Assembly: GCA_020055645.1 (NCBI GenBank)
Contig: CM034548.1
Span: forward strand, 12,648,001 to 12,712,000
DNA length: 64,000 bases
Origin: Tomocerus qinae
Taxonomy: Eukaryota; Arthropoda; Collembola; Entomobryomorpha; Tomoceridae
Direction: 5' to 3'
Shown here: in pieces, positions 52,834 to 64,000 of the stretch
Numbering within the stretch: the first letter of the stretch is position 1
Layout: each line of letters begins with the position of its first letter
The notes under the pieces: generated by a model
The model's database searches: none
Seen by the model: the letters and a program-made list of their open reading frames with translations, nothing else
What the model was told of the DNA's origin: nothing
Made by a program: the position numbers and the translations under genes

Positions 52834-54420
52834 TAGGTTAGTATAGTACTATTCAGTGAATTCCTATCATCTTAGGCTGAGTTCGTAGTTTGGTGTACAT
52901 GGACAAGAAAAATGTCCACAAACAGGCAAACGGACGACAGACAGATTTATTTGACATTGACATAAAAGTAAAAAAAGTCCGCTACCTTAATAATCTATGA
53001 GATAGGAAGAAGATGTCTTAGAAAAGTGTCTATTATCTCATAGGCACAGAAGTGATTTAGGTCGGCATGGATTTACTGTGAGTTGTCAAGTATAAGGAAG
53101 GTCGTGTTTGTATTTAGTTAGAGATTCGTCGGTGGGCTATTTTTGGGGAAAGCCGGAAAGGTATGTGATATATAAAAGTTTGGCAATGCATGTCACTAGA
53201 AGAAGAGTAGCCCAGGACTTAGAAAACTCGCAACAAAGCAAAAGAGTGGAAGGATCAGACATGGTGATAGTCATATGGTAGAGAGGAAAGGGAGGGAGGT
53301 TGATTGGAGTGTTTGAGAAAAGTCGAATGAAGTAGAAAAGAGATTACCTAACTTAAAAGCTGGAATTTTTGGAAGGAGAGAATGGGAGTGTGAGTGAGGG
53401 AAAAGTAAGTAAATGTCAAGTCGGTGGAAGATGGGCGAGAGAGAGAGAGATCACTTTATCCGAGTGTTTTGAAATGCCCCAATTTACATAGAAGCAATCG
53501 CATGGGATGGAAATGGAGGAGAAAGAAAGATTGCTTTAGTTGAGTGAGTTTGAAGTTGAGCAGAGTAGGTTGAGAGTTTCCATAGAATTTCAGAGAACTG
53601 GTTGTTGGGTGACTGATTCTGACTGTTCATCTCACTCAAAGTCAAATATCAACTTCAATAGAAATAAAATATTTTATCCCAACTCTTGTGTTTTCTATTG
53701 GGACGCTCCTAAGTTTGCCATTTCCCGTATTTATACATTCATTTACTTTATTACAACCCATTGTTTCATTTTGCAACTTCACTTACATTTGTTTCGAAGC
53801 GATGTTCTCGTTACAATGGACTCTTTCTCCTCCAGACAGCCATTGTGCTATTCAAATAACATAGACCAACTTGATACTTGCACAATGCAGACTTAGAGAG
53901 AGTCAACAACAGTCAACTTAAACTTAAAAAAGAGCAATTAACAAACTAGTTTCCATAAACAATCAACTCAAACATCAGTTTTAAAATTAAGTGCATAGCT
54001 TAAAATATTTATCTAGTTTTTGGCATCATGCCATCACAAAAAGTTACACCTTGACTTCAGTCTAATAAGTACTGGCCTTGAAGAAACTATTCAGCAATAC
54101 CTATGACAATAATTTATGCACATTTCCCTATTTATTATGATCTCAGAGTATTAAAATCTTATCCAAACTTACTTTCTATGAAGTTTGATCTAATTTCATT
54201 ACTTAATTTTTGAGTTGCGTGTGCAATCCACTTTTTCAAGTAGCTTTAAATAAAAAATATAGAGAAAATGCTATATACGTGATTTAATGGTGCAACTGGT
54301 ACAGATACAAAACTCAGGTCTGCAATTCTCGATAAGTAATTATTCTAGAAGGTGCATAGGTAAAAGCAATGTATTTGTATGTATGGTAGAAGTAGGATAT
54401 GTCAGTAGCTAATAAAAAGG

Positions 54421-55320
54421 TCATTGGTATACTACTTAATGTTGTAGATAGTATTTAGTAGAGAATAATTGGTTTGTGCAATGGTTGGTGTATAGAAGAT
54501 GCATCTTGTTGATGATTATAAGGAGTAAGTAGTAGATGTAGCATGTAGTGAGTAGTGGTGCAAGAGACGGATGCGTTTTATTCAAATGAGAGAATTGATT
54601 GAGTAGCTTTGAGCGCATTAGTTCCCTGGGTTGGCTAAAAAGAGATGTTTGTGAAAGAAGAATGGGTGTGGAAGAAAGGGAAATTGAGACGATCTGCTGT
54701 AGAGCAATGCATTCAAGTTAAGCAATGAGAGTTAAGTAAAGTGAAGCAGTGCGTCTTGTTCATCGAGTGAATTCTTGTGAATGGTTAGCAAAAGAGTTGA
54801 AAGCCATGGCGAGTGAAGTCATTAGTGGAATTGAGGTAGTCAAAGAACTCCTTCCTAATGTTCTCTTGGAGAGACGAGAAAGTTAATTGATGTTGGGTAA
54901 CTTGTAACTAACGATAAGTCGGTGAGGTTCTTGTGTGTGAATTTGTTAATTGACTCAGTCCTCCCCGACTCCCCTCCCTCATCCTCCACTTCCGCACATC
55001 GCTCACTATTAGTAAATTACTCAACCTCCCTCCTCCTCCACTCCTCTCTATTATTATCTCCTACATATTTATAACAACACACACCATGTACCTACATTAT
55101 GCAAACATCCACAGATCTTGTTTCCTCTAATTTGTGGACATTTCTCATTTACACAAATCTACAGATTAAACCAGGCCAATTCTGACTCGGCATTGTCCTA
55201 ACTTACTTTTCACCAAGTAAATCATCAGGACCTGTACAAATGCAAGTACTATCTACTTACGCACAAGTAGAACAATTATCTCTACTTTTACTCGCTTTCA
55301 TCTTTAGAAAACTTGCAATT
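54421..55320. other. GC-skew switch unit, centre near 54950
   Basis: Hand count: 54421-54960 has about 155 G and 53 C; 54961-55320 has about 30 G and 110 C. The switch is complete within about 20 bases at GACTCAGTCCTCCCC. This is the sharpest example in the window. Confidence 0.7.
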
Positions 55321-56100
55321 GCATCATTAACAATAGAAATTAGTAATTAACATCCAGTACTTCGCCAATCACGTTCCGTTTCGTAGTTTCTTTCATTGTC
55401 CAACAAAAACAACGGTCATTTTCTGTAATGAATACCAACATAAAACTTCGTATGGCATGTTCTGGTTTAGACAATTATTGCCACTAACTATTATTCTATC
55501 GTTAAATTAATTATGACCCAATTTCGCAATCCATTTTTGTAAAAGTTGTGAATACTTATGAATGGAATTTACAACTTAAAATGCTGGTGAAGAAATACAA
55601 TGGCATCACTCATTGAGTTACATTTCTAACTGTACAGAAGAAAATGACATTATTTTAAGATAATCTTTTGTTTATTTTTAAACGCTTACAAAATCTTTTG
55701 ATAGTCTTCATAATGATATCATTTTAAAATTTTAAATCCTATTTGAAGACCTTAAAAGTAATTTTGAATATCAATAATGAATAGCTTTCCTTAATTCTGA
55801 CCATACAGTTGGAAATGATGCATAGAATGTACTCCTCTTTGAATGGATAATACAGTAGTGTTTGAAACATATGCCATGAAAGAATTCTCTAGAGGTCTTC
55901 TAGATAACAATGTATCAATAGTATTAGTAGATCAATGACGGACGGAATAAAAGTTTAGGGTTAGTATTTAGTATGTGTCTACCTGTTCTGAATAGTATGT
56001 CTATAGATTAGTACATATTTTAGAATTAATGAGTACTGAGCTCACCACTAGCGGAGAGAACATGGAGAGTTAGTAAATAGCCAAACAAAAAGAAGATAAA

Positions 56101-57120
56101 ATATAGGGATGTAGTTGGAGGGAGATGGAATAATGCTGATTCATACTCGGAAGGACAGGATGATGTGTCGTATTAGTGGTCTAGGTCGAAAATTACATGG
56201 AACGTGGAACTGGTTAAAGTAAGTGAAATAATAGGTAGTAGCAATTTCTATGTATTTGATGTGACAGAGAGTGAGTGAGTGAGTGAGTAGGGGTAATCCC
56301 TATGAATGTTGTAGTATAGCAGTAGAGATAGTAGAGTACGGACGGAATAAAGGTCGGATATATTTATTTAGTGTGTATGTGTGAGCGGATCTAAAATACG
56401 GATAGAGGAGGTATTAATTTCAGGAGAGTGGAGTCCAGTAAAGTAGTAGTTATTGTTGTGAGATAGAGTTAGTTTAAGAGTGAGTGAGAAGTAAAGCAGG
56501 TAGCAATGTAATAAGAGTAGAAGAATTGCGGAAAGATCGTTCTGCTGAGCTGCCGACTACTGGCTCTGGTTAATGTAAGAGAGAATGGTGTAAGTGTAGG
56601 GCTAGTCATCTCGGCAGTTTTGTCGGAGCTCAGGGCATGGCAATCTTTTGTATCCATTTGGGTTTTGCTTTGCTACACTAAGGATTGGCCCTGTTGAGGA
56701 CGCATGTTTTGAGGAAGGCGTGGAGTCGAAAGTGAAACGGTAAAAACTCTATTACGTCCCGATAAACCAATCGGGACGAGAAAGCGAATAGGAGTTGGAC
56801 GGGGGTTGCGCATTCGGGAAATCGTCCGAAAATTTAATGTAAATCGCTTACAGTGTTAAGTACCCATGCAAAACGAGGATTTCTCTCAAGTCGACTCTCC
56901 GCCGGCACTTCACATCAGACTCTCACTCACTCACTCCAAATACCAACGTCCTCCTTTGTCCTCTCTCTCCCTACTAACAACAAAATTCTATCCAATTACA
57001 TCTTCTTATTACTCTATACAAATCCATCAATACTGGACAACAAGAAATCTGTTGCTGTCTGGCTCTTATCTCGACTGAACTGGAAATCACTGCTAACTCT
57101 TAGATGCCCATGCCCACGCA
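56101..57120. other. GC-skew switch unit with CpG-rich core, centre near 56800
   Basis: Hand count: 56101-56460 has about 113 G and 27 C; 56881-57120 has about 25 G and 80 C. Between them, about 56700-56850 is CpG-dense for this genome and holds the perfect hairpin at 56755-56778. It looks like a candidate regulatory element; that is an inference from composition only. Confidence 0.55.
56755..56778. repeat. Perfect 9-bp inverted repeat (CGTCCCGAT / ATCGGGACG)
   Basis: A 9-base GC-rich stem with the six-base spacer AAACCA stands out in AT-rich DNA. It could be a palindromic protein-binding site or a hairpin in a transcript. There is no T-tract typical of a terminator and no adjacent gene. Confidence 0.6.
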
Positions 57121-59086
57121 CTAATACCAACAGAGATCAGACCACCAAAAGAGTCTCTACAGATGGATAAGAAAATTCAACACTCCTAGAGATTCATTGA
57201 TCTGCAAAAAAACCCTCTCGTCCTCCTTCCGACATCTCCAGTCTCCGAAATATTCTTACCAGATCACATCTCCTCCCGTGATTTCTATACTAGACAGTCG
57301 AATGTGACCAACTGTCGCATCATCAGTCTCTACGACTGTGATTCTTCATTTACTCCAACGTGTTCATATTTTCCAACCAAAAAAACCATGGAAATTCAGT
57401 TGACATAAAAATAATAGAAATTCTTAGCTTGTTATTAACTTTTAATTGTACTACAAGAATTTCTATAATCAAGAACACCCCCGCTCCATTCATATTCCCC
57501 TTTACCTCAAGAACAACATATTTCCAGATAAAGATAAATCTCAAGTTTACTTCATTCCGTCCGATTTAAAAAGTTTCAGAACTCGGCACTTTTTTTGACA
57601 TTATTAGCATTAGAAATTATCACAATGTTACACTAAGATGAGATTTCTTTGTAAAACTGTGTAAAGGTAGCACAAATCTCTATAAATAGTTAATTTCCAT
57701 GAGAAATGGATCTCGCGTTTTTTTGATCTCACTAAAGATCGACAAGGACTCGTCAACTCGTAAACAAAAATAATTTGAACCTCGGACAAGTAATCTTGAA
57801 CTTGATTGTGAAGACGTTTATTCCTTGAGATCCATCTTAATGCGGACTTATAGTAGGAGATAGGTAGAGGGAGAGAGAGCAGTAGTAGTGGGCCCTTGTT
57901 TCCCTTTTTGATAACCAAACTATCTCCAAGAACGTGGATATTTAGTATTAGTGGAGGAGTTGTGGTATTGTCTGAGATGGTTTACTAGTGCGGTGTGTCT
58001 GAGGTTGTAGGTATTAGGAGTCCTGAGAGAGCGTCAAACCAGTCAAACGGATAGAGATAGACAAAGAGATGTATAAGTAGTGCAAGTACAGGGTGGTGTG
58101 GGCTGCAGTGACACCTACTACTTCTGGCATAACAATACAATATTATCTGTAGCCACATTCTTAGCAATGTGGAGTTGAGCATCGAGTGTTGGAGATAAAA
58201 CCCTCAAAAGTGCTCCCCCACTCAAATTCATTCCTCACACACATACATCCGCGATCAGTGTCATTATTGAGAGGAAACCGACAAGTTGTGAAATCTCCGA
58301 TCCTCCTCAATTAACACTCTCTCATCAACATTCATAATTATTGTATAACAAATTAGTTGGGACTTCTATTTACATAGTACTAAGTCTGATTTGATCTATG
58401 TATAAGACTGATTGGATTTCATTTGACTGTTCTTTGTAATCACCAACTTTCACCGTTGTCGCGACCTTCAATTGCAAGTTATGCAACAGCAAAGTATTAA
58501 TTACACCATCATTTAATTCCTTTGAGTTATTTGAGCTCAAAGACTGTGACGTGGCTGAATAAATATTATTTGCTCTTTGACTGGTCACATTGTCTCATGT
58601 CCACAGTGTTCAGTGATTCTGTTGACTATAAAGTCATCCTTCACAACAACAACAATAGAAATCACATTTGATTTTGACAAGAGAGTGAAACTTGTGTGTA
58701 TATTGCTTTGTTTACAATTTATACTAGAAAACTTTAATTGCAATTGATATCTACAATAATTAAATCAAGTCGGCTAATTAACAACATCTATATTTATATC
58801 TAGAATAAACAATGTGTTCGCGCACAAAAATATTTGTGCTTGTAAAAGTGATCTCTCTCTAGAACGTGTGACTGTGTAAATGTACATGGTTGAATACCGC
58901 TATTATAATTAAATCAAAGTATGTGTCAAAGTTACCTACATAAAAAGGAAATTCATATATTTGGAGGTGGAAAGTGTATTGCTTGATGCAGATAGAGATC
59001 AAGTGGATGAACCAATTGTGAGCGCATAAGAATAGCTATAAATATTATTTACGAAATAGAAGGCAGCTTATCATTCCATATTCAAG

Positions 59087-62000
59087 ATGCCTCGAGAGTC
59101 AGATACGAGTGGAAGTTGTAGTCCTGTTCATGTAACTAGGAGTCCCAGTCCGAAATCTCAAAAAATCTCACCTTTCTCCATTGCCAGCATTTTGGCTTCA
59201 TCCACCAACAACTCGGCAAACAAAAGCAAAGATGAGATTCCCGAAGCTCTCATCCATCAAGATGCCAGTATTTTGGCAAGGTAAGCCACTCATTCATTCT
59301 TTATGTCTCCATTTCTTTTCACTGTACAAATTCTCATGACACTACTATTATTGCTCCACACCGTATGAAATACTATCTCCCTACTATACACTCCACAAAA
59401 ACTGATATGCTTTCATACTACCTGGAGGGAAACCCCAGAAAACAATAAGTTACATCTTCTATCAGTAGAAAGTGTATTTCTGCCCCAACTAAATACTATT
59501 CTTATTACCTTTTATCTACAAGTCTATATCTCTACATATCTATTTACAATTCCATTCACTATAAATAATTAGATGCACTTTATTGTCTCAACAGAAGATG
59601 ATTAGCATTATTATATAACCATTCTCTCACTATAAAACATCTCCAACTTTATAAGATTGTTAATTCTTTTCAACTTTTTATTATAAAGTTTGAATTTATA
59701 CTTTTATAAATCGGAAGAAAGCTTTATCTCAAAATTGTGATTTTTTTTGCTTTTTTACTACAATAAAAATAAAAATTGCAGTGAAAATAGTTGATTATTA
59801 CATCAAATCAATTCTTGACTGAAATACACCTTCTACTGTTACTTTAGTGCGAGCGTATTTTAATTTGAATGAAGGTATTATCTTGGTGACGTTAGAGTTA
59901 TTCAAGCTGACAGTCGCATGATATTTAGAAGAAGCACTGAAACTTTTGTTGTGAAATGTAAAAGTGACAAATTGAACAAGGAGTTTAGCGGAATGGTAAC
60001 TCTCAGGAAAGGATTATAGTATGTACCTATAATCTGTAAAACATATTAGGACTCACGCAAAGTGTACATGATAATATATGCTGGATTGTGTAGCTACTTT
60101 TTAATAATATGGATATAACACCTAGCTTTGAGATATTGGTGACTATAGCACCTATGTGGCTTGGAGAGAGAAGTGGCAATCTACAAAAGCGATATAATAA
60201 TTAGAAAGAATCCTTAAAAGTGTCCCATACTGTCAACCAGAGACTAATACCAGATCAAACTATCCATACAATACACTTTTCAACGATTCCCATATTACGT
60301 AGTTGAATATTGGTCATTCCTAAATAAAGAAATGTCGTATAGGTACTTATCTAAACCTATCTAAGTGGCTCTGCAGGAATGAGTCACTCAATATAATATA
60401 AAAAACTTGTATTCTGATACGTTGACACCGGATATATGTTTTGAAATGGATCATAATCGTTCTTTAACCATGTCGTAGTAGTTTTGATCAGTATCGTTGC
60501 GGCGCAATTGACTTTTGAAATTCCAAGTGTCATGTATCCCAAATTCATGGACATCCTAATAAGTGCAATTAATTTTATTTTACAAAATGATACACCCAAT
60601 AAATAAAAATAGCATTTCACAGTGTAAAATAGAATTGTAGCGGCATAAACACATCAGTAGTATTAATTCTACGGAAAGAAGCCACAGTACTTTTGTAGGA
60701 AGTATCCAATTGTGGTGGCCATTGGTGATGATGATATTTACTTAGTTTAATAAATTGATACAACATTAAAACTCATGAAATAGCAACTCTCTTAAAGTTG
60801 AGTTTGTCTTCAATTTTCAACAGGGTATAACAGCTTTTAAGTAAAGATTACTTTGTCACGGTCATTTTAACGTACGTTAACTTCGTTTTGATTTTAAATG
60901 ACAATATTCATTTATAATATCTTTAATTATGGAGATACCCGTCTCAGTTTATTTAAATTCTTCGTCTCCTGCAACTTCAAGTAAATATTACTTCATTCCT
61001 AGATTTATGATAGGGACATGCACTACAGAAAACTTCGTGACCCTCAAAGTGACGATGTGAAGCTCCAAAAAATGTCGATTGAATAAAAACTGTAGATGAG
61101 ACATTTAAAGCTTGACCTCAAATCGCTGTTATGTAGCATCAGAATGTTGTGTTGGGTGTTATTACTTATTATTAAAATGCAAAAGTATGAGAATGAGATA
61201 GCATGATTGTATGGAACAATGTCCTCTAATAATCTATTTCTTCGTATTTAGTTTCACGGTTGGCAATAGATTGAATTAAATATCCTTTTAGAGAAACTGC
61301 ACGAATATACTTAAGCTCATCGTCCGTTCAGTGAAACCTTTCATTTCAAGTGGCATAAAATATTAGTTACCGACTGTATACTAAGTGTTGAACTAAGGCT
61401 TCCTGAAAACGCCTTCGGTGAACTGGATGTGCGTTGCATAAACACATTTTCATCATTACGTTTTACATAGTCACTGTATTAGACAAGCTTTTCTATCGCT
61501 GCCAGAATAATATTCAATCATTTAATTCATTTTCCACCACACTAAAAAGAATGATACAAACCCAACTATTCTTTCGCGCAGTAGACAAAATGCATGACCT
61601 TTTAAAAATTCATTTTGGCAACCTCCATAAGACAGAGAATAAATATTACTATTTTAATACTACAAAATCAAGCGTAAATAGATCTTGAAAATGCTTATTT
61701 TTACGACGTTATGGATAAATTAGCCAAAAAGGAATCGAAAGCCTTTTTTAAAAGATGTATAAGCTTATGCATCTCTTTTAGGGACTTTGTTTTGAGACGA
61801 ATTTGAGAAATTATCTATAAATGTCCTTGTAAATGAAAGAAAAAATGCACCAAAAGGTATAAATTTTATGTGAACAAGGAAATGGTTCGTCAAGTTGTAA
61901 ACATCAAAGGAGAATCAGTGACCCCTTTTCCTGGTGCAACTAGATATGCAGACTATATAAAACAAACGTCAGCAAAGAGCCCGACGATTTGCCTAGCAGC

Positions 62001-63884
62001 ACTGTGCAATGTTTTTACATGTCCTTGTCACTGTCAACTGTAAGTAAACTAAGACTCATTCGTGGAGCTAATACGAACAATTTAAGTAGACAAACGCGAG
62101 TAATTGGATTCGATTTTATACAAGTCGTGCTTCCCTGTGCCAAATGTAGCTGTAGAATTAGATATTTACACCTCGCATGTAACAATTAAATAATTAGATT
62201 AAAGAGCCGTGAACTGTAATTGAAAGTTTTCCAAAAATATAGATACGACGATATACTTATTTGAAAGTTCTTTGGTCAATTTCTTGGTTTGGTGTTTTGG
62301 TTATAAACATGGCGATTTAGTGCTACCAAAACGTAAGAAAAGTCGAAATGTCACATATATGCGTGTTTCAATTTCTAGTTAATCTGTTTTTTTCCATGAT
62401 ATAGACTTAAACCCTACATATTCCTAGTTGACAGTGCCAACTGCGTATGATACAAAGTCCAATGATAATTTTTTACGCTGCACTTTTAGCAGCAGAAATG
62501 CAATACCTAGGAAGGTGTTAAATGCCAAGTTTTATTACCAATGCAATAACGCCAATTTTATTGCAAATGCTTCGAGGAGTGGTGAATTCGTTTGCCACGT
62601 TCTTCTTCGTTGTTCATTACGTGGCTCACACTCACTAAAAGCAAGTCTCGGAGACAGTCGGAGTACAATAGCAAAGATTATATAAATAATCGCCCGGAAT
62701 ATTAACACTAATGAATTCGAATAGGTTTGTCACTTTATGATAATAGTAAACTAAAATAGTTATCATTACTAAAAACAATTCTAAATAAGTATCAGGAGGA
62801 TTAAAGGTAAGTCAACAATTATTCTGTCTAGAATATACATTTCCAGAGCCCTAATAGATATCACAGGTTAAGCAGGCACATCAGGACAAGATTCTATTTC
62901 CAGTGCATAGAGAACTTAAAATGAAAAGGGTGCATTTCTAATGATAGTAGTACAGATTTAATAGTATTCTAGATTTAGTGGAATTAAAGGACGAAATGCT
63001 ACCTGCAACTTGTTATACTAATCTGAATGTAGTAACTATGAATTATGTTTAATTTGTGTTTGTATAGATTGGGACTTGTCGCACCTTTGGCATTTTCGCC
63101 CCAACACTCTGCTGCCATTCTAAGTTTGTATGGTGCAACTGACTTTCAACGCTCAGCAGCCTGTTGGTATCCCTGGTCATCTTTGGCTCAGCCCTTAAGT
63201 CTAGCGTCACACCCTAATCATTTATCACGCTCTCCGCCACCTGCTCATCAAGGCACTCACCGATCCTTAGGTAAGATTTTTAAAGTTATACATAAACTTC
63301 AAAATGAGTTCCTTTATTTACTAAATCTAATTTAGTTAAAACTTTCCTTAATTTGCTTTTACATTTAAACAACAAACGATTTTGAGACTCGTAGAAAATG
63401 TTGTAAATTAAAGTAAAAAACTAGATTGAAATGGGATTTTGGTTTGTTTGCAGTGAGAATAGATCAGAAGTCGCCAACGGAGACGGCGGCGAGTGATTGT
63501 TGCTCATCGGACAGCAGACCGAACTCGAGAGGGAGTTCAATAGAAATCCGATTAGGTCCTAGTGGGAAGTCAAGAGATGTTGACAGTGACGAAGGGAACG
63601 AGTTTGAGTGCGAGGCGCAAAAAGGTGGATCAGCGACTTCGGGCAGTATTGCGACGAGCACTTCTCCACAAGGAAACTCGGGGAACAAATCGGTTCTGAC
63701 GGGCGCATCGCAGTCCAACAATAATAATCTAAATGGAGGTAGCAGTAAAAGGAAGAAGAAGACGCGGACGGTCTTCTCGCGTAGTCAAGTTTTCCAGTTA
63801 GAGTCAACTTTCGATGTCAAACGCTATTTGTCAAGTAGTGAGAGAGCCGGTCTTGCCGCTTCGTTACATCTGACTGAAACTCAG
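59087..63884 (+). CDS. Hmx: Hmx (H6 family / NK5) homeobox transcription factor, 5' part; continues beyond window
   Basis: Exons: 59087-59280 (phase 2), 63068-63270 (phase 1), 63454-63884 (phase 0), all GT-AG. The start is the ATG in AAGATGCC at 59087. The 276 residues encoded here carry an eh1-type Groucho-binding motif FSIASIL at 30-36, a Pro/Ser/His-rich middle, an acidic and Ser-rich linker, and then [20 protein letters not shown]...[21 protein letters not shown], which is the Hmx homeodomain up to residue 44. The exon ends there, so the recognition helix (VKIWFQNRR in the family) is encoded to the right of the window. An intron between homeodomain residues 44 and 45 is a known position in NK-type genes. 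Hmx proteins are DNA-binding regulators of nervous-system and sensory-organ development. Family assignment is secure; the upstream 5' UTR is not mapped. Confidence 0.93.
59281..63067 (+). other. Hmx intron 1 (3.8 kb)
   Basis: The first 300 bases are strongly C-rich (59281-59580: about 73 C to 25 G), and the rest is plain AT-rich DNA. A lone CAGGGTATAACA at 60821-60832 matches the terminus of the 3339-3830 element. Short frames at 61989-62189 and 62428-62685 show no motif. No RNA gene recognised. Confidence 0.6.
60821..60832. repeat. Solo transposon terminus CAGGGTATAACA
   Basis: A 12/12 match to the end of the element at 3339-3830. No inverted partner was found within about 1 kb on either side, so this is either a truncated copy or a chance match. 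Confidence 0.35.
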
Positions 63885-64000
63885 GTGAGGTCTCTTTCCC
63901 AATATCTGCCGACAACTCCTTCTAATAATAATCTTCGTTTACTACTCACTCTGCCTTGTAGCATGTACATTCTACTACACTACTACGTAGTATAAACATC
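63885..64000 (+). other. Start of the homeobox intron of Hmx
   Basis: A GTGAGG donor at 63885 follows the Gln codon at homeodomain position 44. The remaining 116 bases are C-rich on the plus strand, as after Hmx exon 1. The next exon lies outside the window. Confidence 0.75.

Larger units (their letters stand above)
52834..59086. other. Gene desert, segment 4, and 5' flank of Hmx
   Basis: No supported gene. This is the densest part of the skew pattern: switches near 53600, 54950 (counted), 56800 (counted) and 58195. It includes short simple repeats (GA run at 53437-53450, GAGT run at about 56269-56288) and the hairpin at 56755-56778. The Hmx promoter and 5' UTR must lie towards the right end. 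I see no TATA box or initiator I would defend. Confidence 0.55.

Noticed and set aside
53540-53896. 118-codon plus-strand ORF
   Set aside because: It lies across a skew switch, has no recognisable domain, starts from a poor context and shows no splice or neighbour support.
63464-63807. Two antisense ORFs opposite Hmx exon 3
   Set aside because: Shadows of the coding strand; the Hmx frame carries an unmistakable homeodomain.

Overview
The window is nuclear DNA from an AT-rich animal with spliced genes (GT-AG introns, many of them 50-100 bp, no operon-like packing). A FAM193 homologue, a kinesin-6 motor and an Hmx homeobox gene, together with short transposon relics that begin TACAGGGT, point to an invertebrate. 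I think a protostome, perhaps an arthropod, is likely, but the sequence alone does not settle the clade.

Layout. Positions 329-595 hold the last coding exon of a plus-strand gene that begins outside the window. Positions 596-6762 are intergenic or 5' UTR-intron DNA with three short inverted-repeat elements, one of them a long foldback with an apparent 8-bp target duplication. Positions 6823-18159 hold a 21-exon gene on the plus strand (about 2106 codons) that I read as a FAM193 family protein. Convergent to it, on the minus strand at 19523-23301, is a complete 13-exon kinesin-6 gene of the KIF20 type (922 aa). Splice phases close across every junction in both reconstructions.

From 23.3 to 59.1 kb there is no convincing conserved gene: a desert of about 36 kb. 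It then runs into the 5' part of an Hmx homeobox gene (coding exons 59087-59280, 63068-63270, 63454-63884), which leaves the window at the intron that splits the homeodomain between residues 44 and 45. The desert is best read as the regulatory landscape of Hmx.

The most unusual signal is compositional. The desert is built from repeated units in which a block of a few hundred bases poor in C (G much greater than C) switches sharply to a block poor in G (C much greater than G), always in that left-to-right order, often around a short CpG-richer core. I hand-counted four switches (near 32.0, 39.6, 54.95 and 56.8 kb) and see about 15 more by eye. Hmx coding exon 1 itself lies on such a switch. 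I do not see the pattern in the FAM193/KIF20 half of the window. Other notes: a 10-bp minisatellite, a perfect GC-rich hairpin at a switch core, TA-flanked MITEs, an intronic inverted repeat, a tRNA-like fragment, and one short ORF with a signal-peptide-like start.
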